Shown in pieces: positions 19,111 to 28,587 of a stretch of DNA of 64,000 nucleotides. Under the pieces are notes generated by a model, which saw nothing but the letters and a program-made list of their open reading frames with translations, was not told where the DNA came from and did not search any database. Origin of the DNA: Streptomyces sp. RerS4 (GTDB lineage Bacteria > Actinomycetota > Actinomycetes > Streptomycetales > Streptomycetaceae); contig NZ_CP097322.1 in NCBI RefSeq assembly GCF_023515955.1, positions 4,946,501-5,010,500 of the forward strand, in the 5' to 3' direction. Numbering within the stretch: position 1 is the first letter of the stretch; each line of letters begins with the position of its first letter. The translations under genes were made by a program, and so were the position numbers.

Positions 19111-21378
19111 TCAGAAGGTGAGCTTCCAGCTGTTGATGTAGCCGACGTCGGCGCCCGCCATGTCGGCGACGCGGAGCTTCCAGACACCCTGGGCGACCTC
19201 GGAGGAGGCGTTCACGGTGAAGGCCTGGACGATGTTGTCCGCGCTGCCGCCGGTGCGGTTGCGCAGGTTGTACAGCGAGCCGTCGGGGGCGACCAGGTCG
19301 ACCTTCAGGTCACCGACGTAGGTGTGGACGATGTTGACGTCCACCTTCAGGGTGCTCGGCGCGTTGCCCGTGCGGGTGACGGTGATCGGCGACTCGACCG
19401 TGGAGTTGTCCGCGATCTGGTAGTCGTTCGTGTTCTCGAAGACGTTCTGCTGGGCGGTGCCGACCGTCCAGGTGAAGGACGCCGTGCCGGTCTGGTTCTG
19501 CGCGTCGCGCACCGTGACGGTCACGTTGGACGTGGCCGCGGTGGTGGCGGTGCCCGAGATCAGGCCGGTCGAGGAGTTGATCGACAGACCGGCCGGCAGG
19601 CCGGTGGCCGAGTAGGTCAGGGCACCCGGGTTGGTGCTGGTGGCCTGGACCTGGAGGCTCACCGCGGTGTTGATCTGGGTGACCTGGTTGGCGATCGGGG
19701 TGACCGTCACGCCGTTGTTGATGCGTCCGCCGACGGCGACGCCGGCCCACGCGTTGGCCACGTTGTTGTACGTGGCCGAGCCCTGGCCGTAGAGGTCCGC
19801 GGCGGCCTGGAGGGTCGCGGTGCGGGCGGCGGCGTAGTTGGTGTTCGACTTGAAGTAGCCGACCGTCAGCGCGCGGAACCAGATCTTCGAGGCGGCGTCA
19901 CGGCCGATCGCGGTGACCGGGAGGCCGTCCGCGGTGGGGGAGTCGTAGCTCACGCCGTTGACGACCTTGGCGCCGGAGCCCTCGGAGGCCAGGTAGTACC
20001 AGTGGTTGGCCGGGCCCGAGGAGTAGTGGACGTCGATGGAGCCGATGCCCGAGTACCAGTTGTCCTTGGACGAGCCGTCCTTGCTGGGCTTGTCCATGTA
20101 GCGCAGCGGGGTGCCGTTGCCGCGGATGTCGATCTTCTCGCCGACCAGGTAGTCGCCGACGTCCTGGGGGTTGTTGGCGTAGAACTCGACGGCCGCGGCC
20201 ATGATGTCCGAGGTGGCCTCGTTCAGACCGCCGGGCTCACCGCTGTAGGTCATGTTGCCGGTGACCGAGGTCAGGCCGTGGGTCATCTCGTGCGCGGCCA
20301 CGTCGGTGGAGGTGAGCGGCTTGGCGTTGCCCTCGCCGTCGCCGTAGGTCATGCAGAAGCAGGAGTCGTCCCAGAAGGCGTTGACGTACGCGTTGCCGTA
20401 GTGGACCCGGCTGTACGGGGACACGCCGTCGTTGCGCAGGCCGTTGCGGCCGTGGACGTTCTTGTAGTAGTCCCACGTGACGGCCGCGCCGTAGTGCGCG
20501 TCCGCGGCGGCGGTCTCCAGGTTGGAGGGCGAGCCGTTGCCCCACACGTCGTCCGGGCCGGAGAAGAGCGTTCCGGTGCCGGAGGAGCCGCGGTTGAGGT
20601 TGTAGGTCCTGTGGTTGCCGCGCGTGGCGTCGGTCAGCGTCCAGTTGCTGCCCGACTGCGAGGTACCGAGGGTGACCTGGCCGCTGTACATGGTGTTGCC
20701 GGTGCCGGTCTCGATGGCCTGCCACTCGGTGATCTTCGCGCCGGTCTTGGCGTTGGTGACCACGTGCAGCTCGTTGGGCGTGCCGTCGTGCTGGAGGCCG
20801 CCGACGACGGTCTCGTAGGCGAGGACCGGGGCGCCCTCGGCCGCCCAGATCACCTTGCGGGCGTTCTTGGAGGCCTTGGCCTCCTTCGAGCCCTCGGCGT
20901 TGGCGGCCGAGATGGCCTGGCCCTCGGCGGCGGACGGGGTGACCGTGGCGTCCGTGTCCGGGACCTTGATCTCGTGGTGGGTCGCCTTGGTCACGCTCTT
21001 GGTGACACCGCCCTTGGCGTGGACGGTGAGGTCACCGCCGAGCACGGGCAGACCGTCGTAGGTCCGCTCGTAGGAGGTGTGCGTGGTGCCGTCCGCGTCC
21101 TTGACCACATCGCGGACGACCAGCTTCTCACCGGCACCGAGGCCCAGGGCCTTGGCCGCCTGCGCGGTCGTCGAGTTGGCCTCGGCAAGGAGCGTCGCAC
21201 GCTCCGAAGCGCTGAGTTTGAGGTTGGCCGCGCCCGGGTTGGGCTGGGCGGCCGTGGCGGCCTGCGACGCGGTGGCGTCGGCGGTTGCGGAGCCGGCCTG
21301 TATGCCTACGGCGAGCAGGGCCGCCGCGGCTACGAGCGCTCCGACGGCGGTGGCACGCCTTTGGGGGGTGGGACTCAA
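19111..21378 (-). CDS. secreted M4-family zinc metalloprotease with Ig-like and P domains
   Basis: Thermolysin-like neutral protease precursor of 755 residues. Order: signal peptide (residues 1 to about 34), FTP/PepSY-type propeptide, M4 catalytic domain with the zinc motif HEMTH at 363-367 and the third ligand Glu387 in GGLNEATSD, a putative Ig (He_PIG-like) domain (LTYSATGLPAGLSINSSTGL), and a C-terminal P/proprotein-convertase-like beta domain (VNIVHTYVGDLKVDLVAPDG). The start is a TTG six bases after a perfect AAGGAG site, directly before the signal peptide. It probably degrades extracellular protein; substrate unknown. It converges with the preceding gene across a shared terminator. Confidence 0.92.
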   Translation of the reverse strand: MSPTPQRRATAVGALVAAAALLAVGIQAGSATADATASQAATAAQPNPGAANLKLSASERATLLAEANSTTAQAAKALGLGAGEKLVVRDVVKDADGTTHTSYERTYDGLPVLGGDLTVHAKGGVTKSVTKATHHEIKVPDTDATVTPSAAEGQAISAANAEGSKEAKASKNARKVIWAAEGAPVLAYETVVGGLQHDGTPNELHVVTNAKTGAKITEWQAIETGTGNTMYSGQVTLGTSQSGSNWTLTDATRGNHRTYNLNRGSSGTGTLFSGPDDVWGNGSPSNLETAAADAHYGAAVTWDYYKNVHGRNGLRNDGVSPYSRVHYGNAYVNAFWDDSCFCMTYGDGEGNAKPLTSTDVAAHEMTHGLTSVTGNMTYSGEPGGLNEATSDIMAAAVEFYANNPQDVGDYLVGEKIDIRGNGTPLRYMDKPSKDGSSKDNWYSGIGSIDVHYSSGPANHWYYLASEGSGAKVVNGVSYDSPTADGLPVTAIGRDAASKIWFRALTVGYFKSNTNYAAARTATLQAAADLYGQGSATYNNVANAWAGVAVGGRINNGVTVTPIANQVTQINTAVSLQVQATSTNPGALTYSATGLPAGLSINSSTGLISGTATTAATSNVTVTVRDAQNQTGTASFTWTVGTAQQNVFENTNDYQIADNSTVESPITVTRTGNAPSTLKVDVNIVHTYVGDLKVDLVAPDGSLYNLRNRTGGSADNIVQAFTVNASSEVAQGVWKLRVADMAGADVGYINSWKLTF

Positions 21379-21760
21379 CGCAGACTCCTTCTGCAAGGGG
21401 GGGTTCCGGACGGCTGGGTGGGCCTCCGGGCAGATCAGGGCTGGTGCGATGAACGGTCGAAGAGTGCCGGCTGTGGGCCGTGATGTCAGGGCCGCGTCAA
21501 AAGGTTGGCTGGAAACGGTTCGTTGTCCGAAGCGACGTATCCGGTATCCGAACCATTCACCTTCGCGTGCGAGGAAGGTGCCGCCGGGACGGAATGGTCG
21601 ATACCGGTTCCTGACGCGCGGGCAACGAGCGACCTCGTTCACCCAAAGGGCATTTACCGTACGGGCGTTTGTCGTACTGTTTCCCGGTGCGACAGTCGTC
21701 CGCCGCTTGGGGAAGCCGCGGGCACGCACCACAGACATAGACCACGTGCCAGGGGGGCCC
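21379..21760. other. divergent region between protease and sugar transferase genes
   Basis: No gene is supported. A perfect tandem heptamer GTATCCG occurs twice at 21537-21550 (CGGATAC on the other strand), and the segment 21620-21700 is comparatively AT-rich. Both probably belong to the divergent promoters, but no -10/-35 pair is convincing. Confidence 0.5.
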
Positions 21761-23245
21761 ATGAGGCATGTCCATTTTCCTGCGCAAAGAGTGGCCACGG
21801 CGGTCGGACCCGACGGTGCGGCCACCGCCCCGGCCCGACGCATCGGCGACAAGGCCCGCCGGTACCTGCCGGCCGCCGTCGCGGCCGACTTCGTCGGCGC
21901 CGCGGTCCCCGTCGGCCTGGTCTTCGACGCCGCCGGCCAGGCACGACCCGTCTCCTGCGCCCTCGCCGCGGCCCTCGCGTGGACCGGCGTACAGGCCCTG
22001 CGCCGCCGCTACGCCTCCCGCGCCCTCGGGGAATCCCGCGGAGTCCTGCCCGTCGTACACGACTGGCTGATTCTGATCGGTGTCCTGGCCGTCGTCCGCG
22101 TGCTGACGGGCGAGAGCACCCCCCGCCTCGCCGCCCTCGGCGCGCTGCTGCCCGCCCTCCTGATCACCGTCGCCTGCCACAAACTCACCTACCGTCACCT
22201 GTCCGCGGCCCGCCGCGAGGCGCAGGCCGTCAGCCGGGTCCTGGTGGTCGGCGAACCGGACGCCGCCGACCACGTCATCGCCCACCTCGCCGCGCGCACC
22301 GACCACCCCTACGTGGTCGTCGGCGTGGTCCCCGTCGGCGAAGGCCCCCTGACCGACGGCCCGCCCGTCGCCGCCCGGCTGGACGCGATCATGCCCGAGG
22401 CGGCGTACGGCGACTCGGCAGCCGTCATCGGCGCCGTCCGCAGCCACCACGCCGACCTGGTGCTCGTCGCGCCCGGGGCGCGGATCGCGGGCGAGCGGCT
22501 GCGCCGGGTGGCGTGGGCCCTGCACGACGAGGGGCTGGAACTGGCCGTCTTCCCCGGCCTGGTGGAGGTCTCCGTCAAGCGGCTGGAGACCCTCTCCGCC
22601 GGCGGGCTCGCCGTCCTGCGGGTCGCGCCGCCCGTACGCAGGGGCGTACAGCCCCTGCTCAAGTCGGCGCTCGACCGTGCCGGCGCCGCCGTCGGCCTCG
22701 TCCTGCTCTCGCCGTTCTTCCTCGCCGTCGTCCTGGCGATCCGGCTCGGCTCACCCGGCCCGGCCTTCTACAGCCAGCGGCGGATCGGCCGCGACGGCGT
22801 GCCCTTCGTGATGTGGAAGTTCCGCACGATGGTGGTGGACGCCGACCGGCGCAAGGCCGAGCTGGCCGGGGCCAACGAGAACGACGGCCTCATGTTCAAG
22901 ATGCGCCGCGACCCCCGCGTGACCCGCGTCGGCCGGCTCCTGCGCCGCACCTCCATGGACGAACTGCCCCAGCTGGTCAACGTACTGACCGGCAGCATGT
23001 CGCTGGTCGGCCCGCGCCCGCCGCTGCCGGAGGAGGTGGCTCGGTACGACGAGGTCGAGCTGCGCCGGCTCTCGGTGCGCCCCGGGATGACCGGGCTGTG
23101 GCAGATCAGCGGGCGGTCCGACCTGTCTTGGGACGAAACGATTCAGCTTGATCTGCAGTACGTGGACAACTGGTCCTTCACCAGCGACGTCGACGTCATG
23201 GGCCGTACGCTCCGCGCCGTCGTCGACGGTCGCGGGGCGTACTGA
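21761..23245 (+). CDS. exopolysaccharide polyprenyl sugar-phosphate transferase
   Basis: Membrane enzyme that starts polysaccharide repeat-unit synthesis by moving a sugar 1-phosphate from a nucleotide sugar to undecaprenyl phosphate. The 494-residue protein has N-terminal membrane segments, a CoA-binding-like middle domain (VLVVGEPDAADHVIAHLA) and the C-terminal bacterial sugar transferase domain: a hydrophobic segment, then FYSQRRIGRDGVPFVMWKFRTM, SMDELPQLVNVLTGSMSLVG, PRPPLPEEV and RPGMTGLWQISGRSDLSWDE. The ATG follows a G-rich ribosome site. It is the first gene of the exopolysaccharide locus; the transferred sugar is not predictable. Confidence 0.93.
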   Translation: MRHVHFPAQRVATAVGPDGAATAPARRIGDKARRYLPAAVAADFVGAAVPVGLVFDAAGQARPVSCALAAALAWTGVQALRRRYASRALGESRGVLPVVHDWLILIGVLAVVRVLTGESTPRLAALGALLPALLITVACHKLTYRHLSAARREAQAVSRVLVVGEPDAADHVIAHLAARTDHPYVVVGVVPVGEGPLTDGPPVAARLDAIMPEAAYGDSAAVIGAVRSHHADLVLVAPGARIAGERLRRVAWALHDEGLELAVFPGLVEVSVKRLETLSAGGLAVLRVAPPVRRGVQPLLKSALDRAGAAVGLVLLSPFFLAVVLAIRLGSPGPAFYSQRRIGRDGVPFVMWKFRTMVVDADRRKAELAGANENDGLMFKMRRDPRVTRVGRLLRRTSMDELPQLVNVLTGSMSLVGPRPPLPEEVARYDEVELRRLSVRPGMTGLWQISGRSDLSWDETIQLDLQYVDNWSFTSDVDVMGRTLRAVVDGRGAY

Positions 23246-23264
23246 GGACTGAGGACTGAGGACT
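23244..23264. repeat. GAGGACT x3 at the sugar transferase stop
   Basis: Three perfect GAGGACT heptamers (23244-23264) begin within the stop codon region. They lie between the ends of the convergent sugar transferase and fcl genes. Confidence 0.8.
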
Positions 23265-23291
23265 GGAGGGCTGAGTACTCCTGTGGAACCG

Positions 23292-24251
23292 TCAGTTCGC
23301 CCCGGCCCGGTCGTGGTCGAGCCACCAGCGGTACGTCGCGGCGATGCCGTCCTTCAGCGGGATGCCCGGCTTCCAGCCCAGCGAGGTCAGACGCGACACG
23401 TCCAGCAGCTTGCGCGGGGTCCCGTCCGGCTTGGAGGTGTCCCAGGCGAGCCGGCCGGCGAAGCCGGTCACCTCGGCGACCGTCTCGGCGAGCGCCTTGA
23501 TGGTCAGGTCCTCGCCGCAGCCGATGTTGACGGGCTCGTCCCCGTCGTAGCTCTCCAGCAGCACGGCGCAGGCGGCCGCGAGGTCGTCCACGTGCAGGAA
23601 CTCCCGGCGCGGGGTACCCGATCCCCACAGGATGACCTCCTCGCGGCCCTCGACGGCGGCCTCGTGGAAGCGGCGGACGAGCGCGGGCAGGACGTGCGAG
23701 GACTCCAGGTCGAAGTTGTCGCCCGGACCGTAGAGGTTCGTGGGCATCGCCGAGATGTACGAGGCCCCGTACTGCTTGCGGTACGACTGGACCTGCACGA
23801 TGCCGGCGATCTTGGCCAGGGCGTAGGCCTCGTTGGTGGGCTCCAGCGGGCCGGTCAGCAGGGCGTCCTCACTGATGGGCTGCGGGGCCAGCTTCGGGTA
23901 GATGCAGGACGACCCGAGGAACAGCAGACGGCCGACGCCGGCCGCGTGCGATCCGGCGATCACGCTCAGCTGGATCTTGAGGTTGTCCTCCAGGAACTGC
24001 ACCGGGTACGTGCTGTTGGCCATGATCCCGCCGACCTTGGCGGCGGCCAGCACCACCGCGTCCGGACGGACGTCGCGCAGGTACGCCTCCGTCGCGGCGG
24101 CATCGCGCAGGTCGAGGTCGGCGCGGCCGCGGGTGAGCACCTCGTGGCCGTCGGCGGTCAGGCGGCGGGCGACCGCGGACCCCACGAGGCCGCGGTGTCC
24201 GGCGACGAAGACACGGGCGTGCGGGGGCAGGAGCGGCGGCGAACTTGTCAT
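23292..24251 (-). CDS. fcl: GDP-L-fucose synthase
   Basis: Epimerase-reductase that converts GDP-4-keto-6-deoxy-D-mannose to GDP-L-fucose with NADPH. The 319-residue extended short-chain dehydrogenase has the nucleotide-binding glycine motif in VFVAGHRGLVGSAVARRL, the family LGSSCIYP segment, the catalytic YxxxK in EAYALAK, and MPTNLYGPGDNFDLE. The start ATG 24251 precedes the conserved N-terminus; upstream in-frame codons are not conserved in type. It is divergent from gmd with 173 bases between, rather than in the more common gmd-fcl tandem order. Confidence 0.92.
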   Translation of the reverse strand: MTSSPPLLPPHARVFVAGHRGLVGSAVARRLTADGHEVLTRGRADLDLRDAAATEAYLRDVRPDAVVLAAAKVGGIMANSTYPVQFLEDNLKIQLSVIAGSHAAGVGRLLFLGSSCIYPKLAPQPISEDALLTGPLEPTNEAYALAKIAGIVQVQSYRKQYGASYISAMPTNLYGPGDNFDLESSHVLPALVRRFHEAAVEGREEVILWGSGTPRREFLHVDDLAAACAVLLESYDGDEPVNIGCGEDLTIKALAETVAEVTGFAGRLAWDTSKPDGTPRKLLDVSRLTSLGWKPGIPLKDGIAATYRWWLDHDRAGAN

Positions 24252-24370
24252 ACCGCCGATGATGCCAGTCCGCCGCCCCGGGGTTCCGGGGGAGGCCGGC
24301 GTGTACGGTACGCATCCCGACGACGGCCCCGGAACGACCACCGAGGCACGGCCTCACCGAACAACGACCG

Positions 24371-24400
24371 CAACAGCAACAGCGACAGCGACAGCGACAA
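24371..24400. repeat. CRACAG hexamer repeat in the gmd leader
   Basis: Five tandem hexamers, CAACAG x2, CGACAG x2 and CGACAA, end 24 bases before the gmd start codon and would lie in the 5' untranslated region or next to the promoter. Confidence 0.75.
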
Positions 24401-24424
24401 CCAGAAACTCCAGGGGGATCCCAC

Positions 24425-25438
24425 ATGGGCAAGACCGCACTGATCACCGGCGTCACCGGACAGGACGGCTCGTACCTCGCAGAGCTCCTGCTCTCCAAGG
24501 GCTACACGGTGCACGGTCTCGTGCGGCGGTCCTCCAGCTTCAACACGGAGCGGATCGACCACATTTACCAGGACCCGCAGACGGCGAATCGTTCCTTCGT
24601 CCTGCATCACGCCGACCTCTCCGACGGCGTGGCCCTGGTGAACCTGCTGCGCGACATACGCCCCGACGAGGTCTACAACCTGGGCGCCCAGTCGCACGTC
24701 CGCGTCTCCTTCGACGCGCCCCTGTACACCGGCGACGTGACCGGCCTCGGCGCGCTGCGGCTGCTGGAGGCCATCCGGGCCAGTGGTGTTGAGACCCGGA
24801 TCTACCAGGCCTCGTCCTCCGAGATGTACGGCGCCACCCCGCCGCCGCAGAACGAGTCCACCCCGTTCCACCCGCGCAGCCCCTACGGCGCGGCGAAGGT
24901 GTTCGCGTACTGGACCACGGTGAACTACCGCGAGGCGTACGACATGTTCGCCGTCAACGGGATCCTTTTCAATCACGAATCCCCGCGCCGCGGCGAGACG
25001 TTCGTGACCCGCAAGATCACCCGCGCGGTCGCCCGTATCAAGGCCGGTCTCCAGGACCACCTCTACCTCGGCAACCTCGACGCCGTACGCGACTGGGGCT
25101 ACGCCCCGGAGTACGTCGACGCGATGTGGCGGATGCTCCAGCAGGACGAGCCGACCGACTACGTGGTGGCCACCGGAGTCGCCGCGACCGTCCGTGAGTT
25201 CGTCGAGTCCTCCTTCACCCACGCCGGCCTCGACTGGAACGACCACGTGCGCTACGACCCGAAGTACGAGCGTCCGAGCGAGGTCGACGCCCTGATCGGG
25301 GACGCCTCGAAGGCGCGGGAGATCCTTGGCTGGAAGCCGTCCGTCCTGGTCCCCGAATTGGCGCGGATCATGGTCGACGCGGATGTCCGTCAGGTCGAGG
25401 ACCAACTGGCGGGCGTCAGCGTCCGTATCGACCGCTGA
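24425..25438 (+). CDS. gmd: GDP-mannose 4,6-dehydratase
   Basis: NADP-dependent dehydratase converting GDP-D-mannose to GDP-4-keto-6-deoxy-D-mannose, the Fcl substrate. The 337-residue protein shows ALITGVTGQDGSYLAELLL (Rossmann motif), VRRSSSFNTERIDH, YQASSSEMYG (catalytic Ser/Thr region) and PYGAAKVFAYW with the catalytic Tyr and Lys, plus NHESPRRGETFVTRKIT, a Gmd hallmark. An AGGGGGAT-type site precedes the ATG. Together with fcl it indicates GDP-fucose, or a related 6-deoxyhexose such as rhamnose, in the polysaccharide. Confidence 0.95.
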   Translation: MGKTALITGVTGQDGSYLAELLLSKGYTVHGLVRRSSSFNTERIDHIYQDPQTANRSFVLHHADLSDGVALVNLLRDIRPDEVYNLGAQSHVRVSFDAPLYTGDVTGLGALRLLEAIRASGVETRIYQASSSEMYGATPPPQNESTPFHPRSPYGAAKVFAYWTTVNYREAYDMFAVNGILFNHESPRRGETFVTRKITRAVARIKAGLQDHLYLGNLDAVRDWGYAPEYVDAMWRMLQQDEPTDYVVATGVAATVREFVESSFTHAGLDWNDHVRYDPKYERPSEVDALIGDASKAREILGWKPSVLVPELARIMVDADVRQVEDQLAGVSVRIDR

Positions 25439-25704
25439 GCCGGCACCGAGGCTCTATATTTCTCCTACGCTTTGCCGTGTCCCGGTCATGAGGGTGGTTC
25501 TCCGCGCTTCTGGCCGGGGCAAGCCTGCCGTATGTCCGCAGTGCGCCCTCGTGTCGATCCCCGTTGATTCCAAGTTGGCATGCATTGGCATTCAACGGGT
25601 CAAGTGAGGTGACCGGGCCGTCATCTGAGCCCTAGTCTGCGCCTGTACATATGGCTGTTCGGATAGTTCCAGCCATCAAACCGGGCGATTGCCCTGGGGG
25701 GCTC

Positions 25705-28482
25705 ATGCGTAGATCCAGAGGGCTGACTGCTGCCCTCGTCCTGTCACTGGCCGGCGCCGGCACCGGTCTGGGCCTGGTGTTGATGCCCGAGGCGTCCGCC
25801 ATTACGCCGCCGGTGGCCTTCACCGCCGACGAACTGCCCACCTGGCAGCCGAACGGCGTCGTGTTCGCGATGGCCGAGGCGAACGGCACCGTCTTCGCCG
25901 GCGGCACCTTCTCCTCCGTCCGTCCGCCCGACGGCAGTGGCAGCGGCCCCGAGCAGGACGCGGTGAACTTCGTCGCCCTCGACGCGGCCACGGGCAATCC
26001 CACCTCCTGCAAGCTGGCCTTCACCGTCAGCGACGGCAGCGCGACCGTACGGGCGTTGACCGTCTCGAAGGACGAGAAGACCCTATACGCGGGCGGCTAC
26101 TTCGGTGCCGTCAACGGCACCCCCGTCTCCAGCGTCGCCGCGATCGACATCGAGACGTGCACCCCCAAGGCCTCCTTCCACCCGGGCTTCCCCGCCACCG
26201 TGCGCGCGCTCGCCGTCTCCGACGACACGCTGTACGCGGCCGGTGACTTCGGCGCCGTCGAGGGACAGACCCGCGAGCGCTTCGCCTCGGTCGACTCGAC
26301 CTCCGGCGCGCTCAAGCCCTTCGTCGCGAACGCCGACGAGCCCGGCCGGGCCCTGCACCTGAGCAACGACGGCAAGAAGCTGCTGATCGGCGGCGACTTC
26401 TTCGCCGTCAACGGCGCCACCACGCACGCGCTGGCCGTCGTCGACGCCACCACGGGCGCCGTCGCCAAGACGTACACCAGCATCCCCTCCAACTCGGTCG
26501 TCAAGCACATCTCGGCCGACGCGACGGGCTACTACACGGCCAACGAGGGCTCCGGCGGCGGTGTCTTCGACGGCCGCATCGGCCTCGGCGTGGACTTCAA
26601 CGAGAAGTGGCGCGACCGCTGCCTCGGCGCCACCCAGTACGTGCTGCCGTACGACGGCGTCCTGTACAGCTCCTCGCACGCGCACGACTGCTCCACCGAG
26701 CTCGAATTCCCCGACGGCAAGCGGCACTACCTGCTGGCCCAGCCCACCGACCACACCGGCGCCGCCCCCGCGCCCGTGGACGGCTTCGTGCGCGGCCCGC
26801 GCAAGCTCGGCTGGCACCCCAACGCCAACGACGGCGTCGGCGAGGGCATCGGCCCGCGCGTCATGTCCGTCGCGGAGAAGAACGGCCTCACGTACATGTG
26901 GGTCGGCGGTGAGTTCACCCTCATCAACGGCAAGCCGCAGCAGGCCCTGACCCGCTTCGCCTCCACCGGCGACGTCGGCGCCCCGACCACCCCGGTCGCG
27001 AGCGCGGCGAGCGTCAAGCCCGGCGAGGCCCAGGTGCGCTGGCGCACCAGCTACGACCAGGACGACAGCAAGCTCACGTACCGGATCCACCGCAACGGCT
27101 CGGCCACCCCCATCCACACCATGACCGCCGACTCCCTGGAGTTCGAGCGGCCGCAGGCCTCCTGGACCGACACCACCGTCAAGGCCGGCCAGTCCTACAC
27201 CTACCGCGTGAGCGCCACCGACGCCGCCGGCAACACCAGCGCCCTGTCGGCGAACGTCTCCGTCACGATCCCGACCTCGGTCCAGGCCTACCCGGACAAG
27301 GTCCGCGCCGACGGCGCGAACCTGTACTGGCGCTACGACGACACCGTGAGCCCCTACGTCGCGGACTCCTCCGTCAGCGGCGACACCAGCGGCATCCAGG
27401 TCAACGCCCCGGCGCTGCGCCAGAGCCCCGGCGCCGTCAGCGGCGCGAGCACGGCGATGGGCTTCAACGGCACCAGCCAGCAGGTGTACAGCGACCACCG
27501 TCAGAGCGTGGGGGCCGCGTACACCATCGAGACGTGGTTCAAGACGAACACCACGCGCGGCGGCAAGCTGATCGGCTTCGGCAACAACACGGTCAGCAGC
27601 AGCGGGAGCTTCGACAAGCAGATCTACATGACCAACACCGGTCGTCTGGTCTTCGGCGTCTACAACGGCTCCGCCCGCACGCTCTCCACCGGTCTCTTCG
27701 AGACCTACAACGACAACAAGTGGCACCACGTCGTCGCCACGCAGGGCCCCGGCGGCATGGCGCTGTACGTCGACGGCCAGAACAAGGGCTCGAACAGCAT
27801 CACCAACCACGCGCCGTACGCCGGTTACTGGCACGTCGGCGGTGACAACCTCAGTGGCTGGCCCAGCCGTCCGACCAGCAACTTCTTCGCCGGGCAGCTC
27901 GACGAGACCGCCGTCTACCCGTCGGCGCTCACCCAGGCCCAGGTCAAGTCCCACTTCGACCTGGCCAAGGCCCCGACCGACACGGTCTCCAAGGTCGCCG
28001 TGAGCGAGGACACCTACGTCAACCAGGGCGCCCCGAGCACCGCCTACGGCACCGCCAACCAGCTCGCGGTACGCGGCACCTCGGCCTACGAGTCCTACCT
28101 GCGCTTCACCCTCCCGGCCGCCCCGGCCGGGCAGGTCCTGAAGGCCGCCTCCCTCCAGGTCAAGACCTCCACCCAGACGGGCGCCGGCAGCGCCGACACC
28201 GTCTCCGTGGTCCCGGTCACCGGCACGTGGAGCGGCGCGGGCACCACGTTCAACACCAAGCCCACCCTCGGCACCACCCCGCTCGGCAGCATCGCGGGCG
28301 TGCCGGACGGCTCGGCCCTCCAGAGCATCGAGCTGGACACCGCCGCGCTCACCCCGGTGCTGGGCACCACCTACAGCCTGGGTCTGACCAGCGCGGGCAC
28401 CGACCCGCTGTGGCTGTGGTCCTCGGAGGCGACCGCCGCGGACGCCGCTCCGCAGCTGATCCTCACCTTCGGCCCGAAGTAA
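25705..28482 (+). CDS. large secreted protein: propeller-like, FN3, LamG and DNRLRE domains
   Basis: Exported protein of 925 residues, likely extracellular and carbohydrate- or surface-binding; exact function unknown. A signal peptide spans about residues 1-31. A repetitive beta-propeller-like region follows to about 420, with recurring blocks such as TLYAGGYFGAVNGTPVSSVA, LYAAGDFGAVEG and LLIGGDFFAVNGATTHALAV. Next come a fibronectin type III domain (about 425-525), a LamG/concanavalin-like domain (about 526-750; YTIETWFKTN, WHHVVATQGPGGMALYVDG) and a C-terminal DNRLRE-type domain (about 760-925; EDTYVNQGAPSTAYGTANQL). The ATG has a G-rich ribosome site. It lies inside the exopolysaccharide locus, next to gmd. 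Confidence 0.85.
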   Translation: MRRSRGLTAALVLSLAGAGTGLGLVLMPEASAITPPVAFTADELPTWQPNGVVFAMAEANGTVFAGGTFSSVRPPDGSGSGPEQDAVNFVALDAATGNPTSCKLAFTVSDGSATVRALTVSKDEKTLYAGGYFGAVNGTPVSSVAAIDIETCTPKASFHPGFPATVRALAVSDDTLYAAGDFGAVEGQTRERFASVDSTSGALKPFVANADEPGRALHLSNDGKKLLIGGDFFAVNGATTHALAVVDATTGAVAKTYTSIPSNSVVKHISADATGYYTANEGSGGGVFDGRIGLGVDFNEKWRDRCLGATQYVLPYDGVLYSSSHAHDCSTELEFPDGKRHYLLAQPTDHTGAAPAPVDGFVRGPRKLGWHPNANDGVGEGIGPRVMSVAEKNGLTYMWVGGEFTLINGKPQQALTRFASTGDVGAPTTPVASAASVKPGEAQVRWRTSYDQDDSKLTYRIHRNGSATPIHTMTADSLEFERPQASWTDTTVKAGQSYTYRVSATDAAGNTSALSANVSVTIPTSVQAYPDKVRADGANLYWRYDDTVSPYVADSSVSGDTSGIQVNAPALRQSPGAVSGASTAMGFNGTSQQVYSDHRQSVGAAYTIETWFKTNTTRGGKLIGFGNNTVSSSGSFDKQIYMTNTGRLVFGVYNGSARTLSTGLFETYNDNKWHHVVATQGPGGMALYVDGQNKGSNSITNHAPYAGYWHVGGDNLSGWPSRPTSNFFAGQLDETAVYPSALTQAQVKSHFDLAKAPTDTVSKVAVSEDTYVNQGAPSTAYGTANQLAVRGTSAYESYLRFTLPAAPAGQVLKAASLQVKTSTQTGAGSADTVSVVPVTGTWSGAGTTFNTKPTLGTTPLGSIAGVPDGSALQSIELDTAALTPVLGTTYSLGLTSAGTDPLWLWSSEATAADAAPQLILTFGPK

Positions 28483-28487
28483 CACCC

Positions 28488-28527
28488 CGCACACGCACAC
28501 CCGCACACCCGCACACCTGCACACCCG
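28488..28527. repeat. CACACCCG-type simple repeat
   Basis: Degenerate tandem copies of a CACACCCG-like octamer follow the stop of the large secreted protein, just before a strong hairpin. Confidence 0.6.
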
Positions 28528-28539
28528 CCTGACGGCAGT

Positions 28540-28570
28540 ACGGGGCCCGGCCGCACGCGCCGGGCCCCGT
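28540..28570 (+). terminator. 11-bp hairpin terminator
   Basis: ACGGGGCCCGG (28540-28550) pairs perfectly with CCGGGCCCCGT (28560-28570), loop of 9 bases. It ends transcription from the large secreted protein gene. It lies only 17 bases before the next start codon, so read-through or attenuation is also conceivable. Confidence 0.7.
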
Positions 28571-28587
28571 CACTACAGGAGCCCCCG

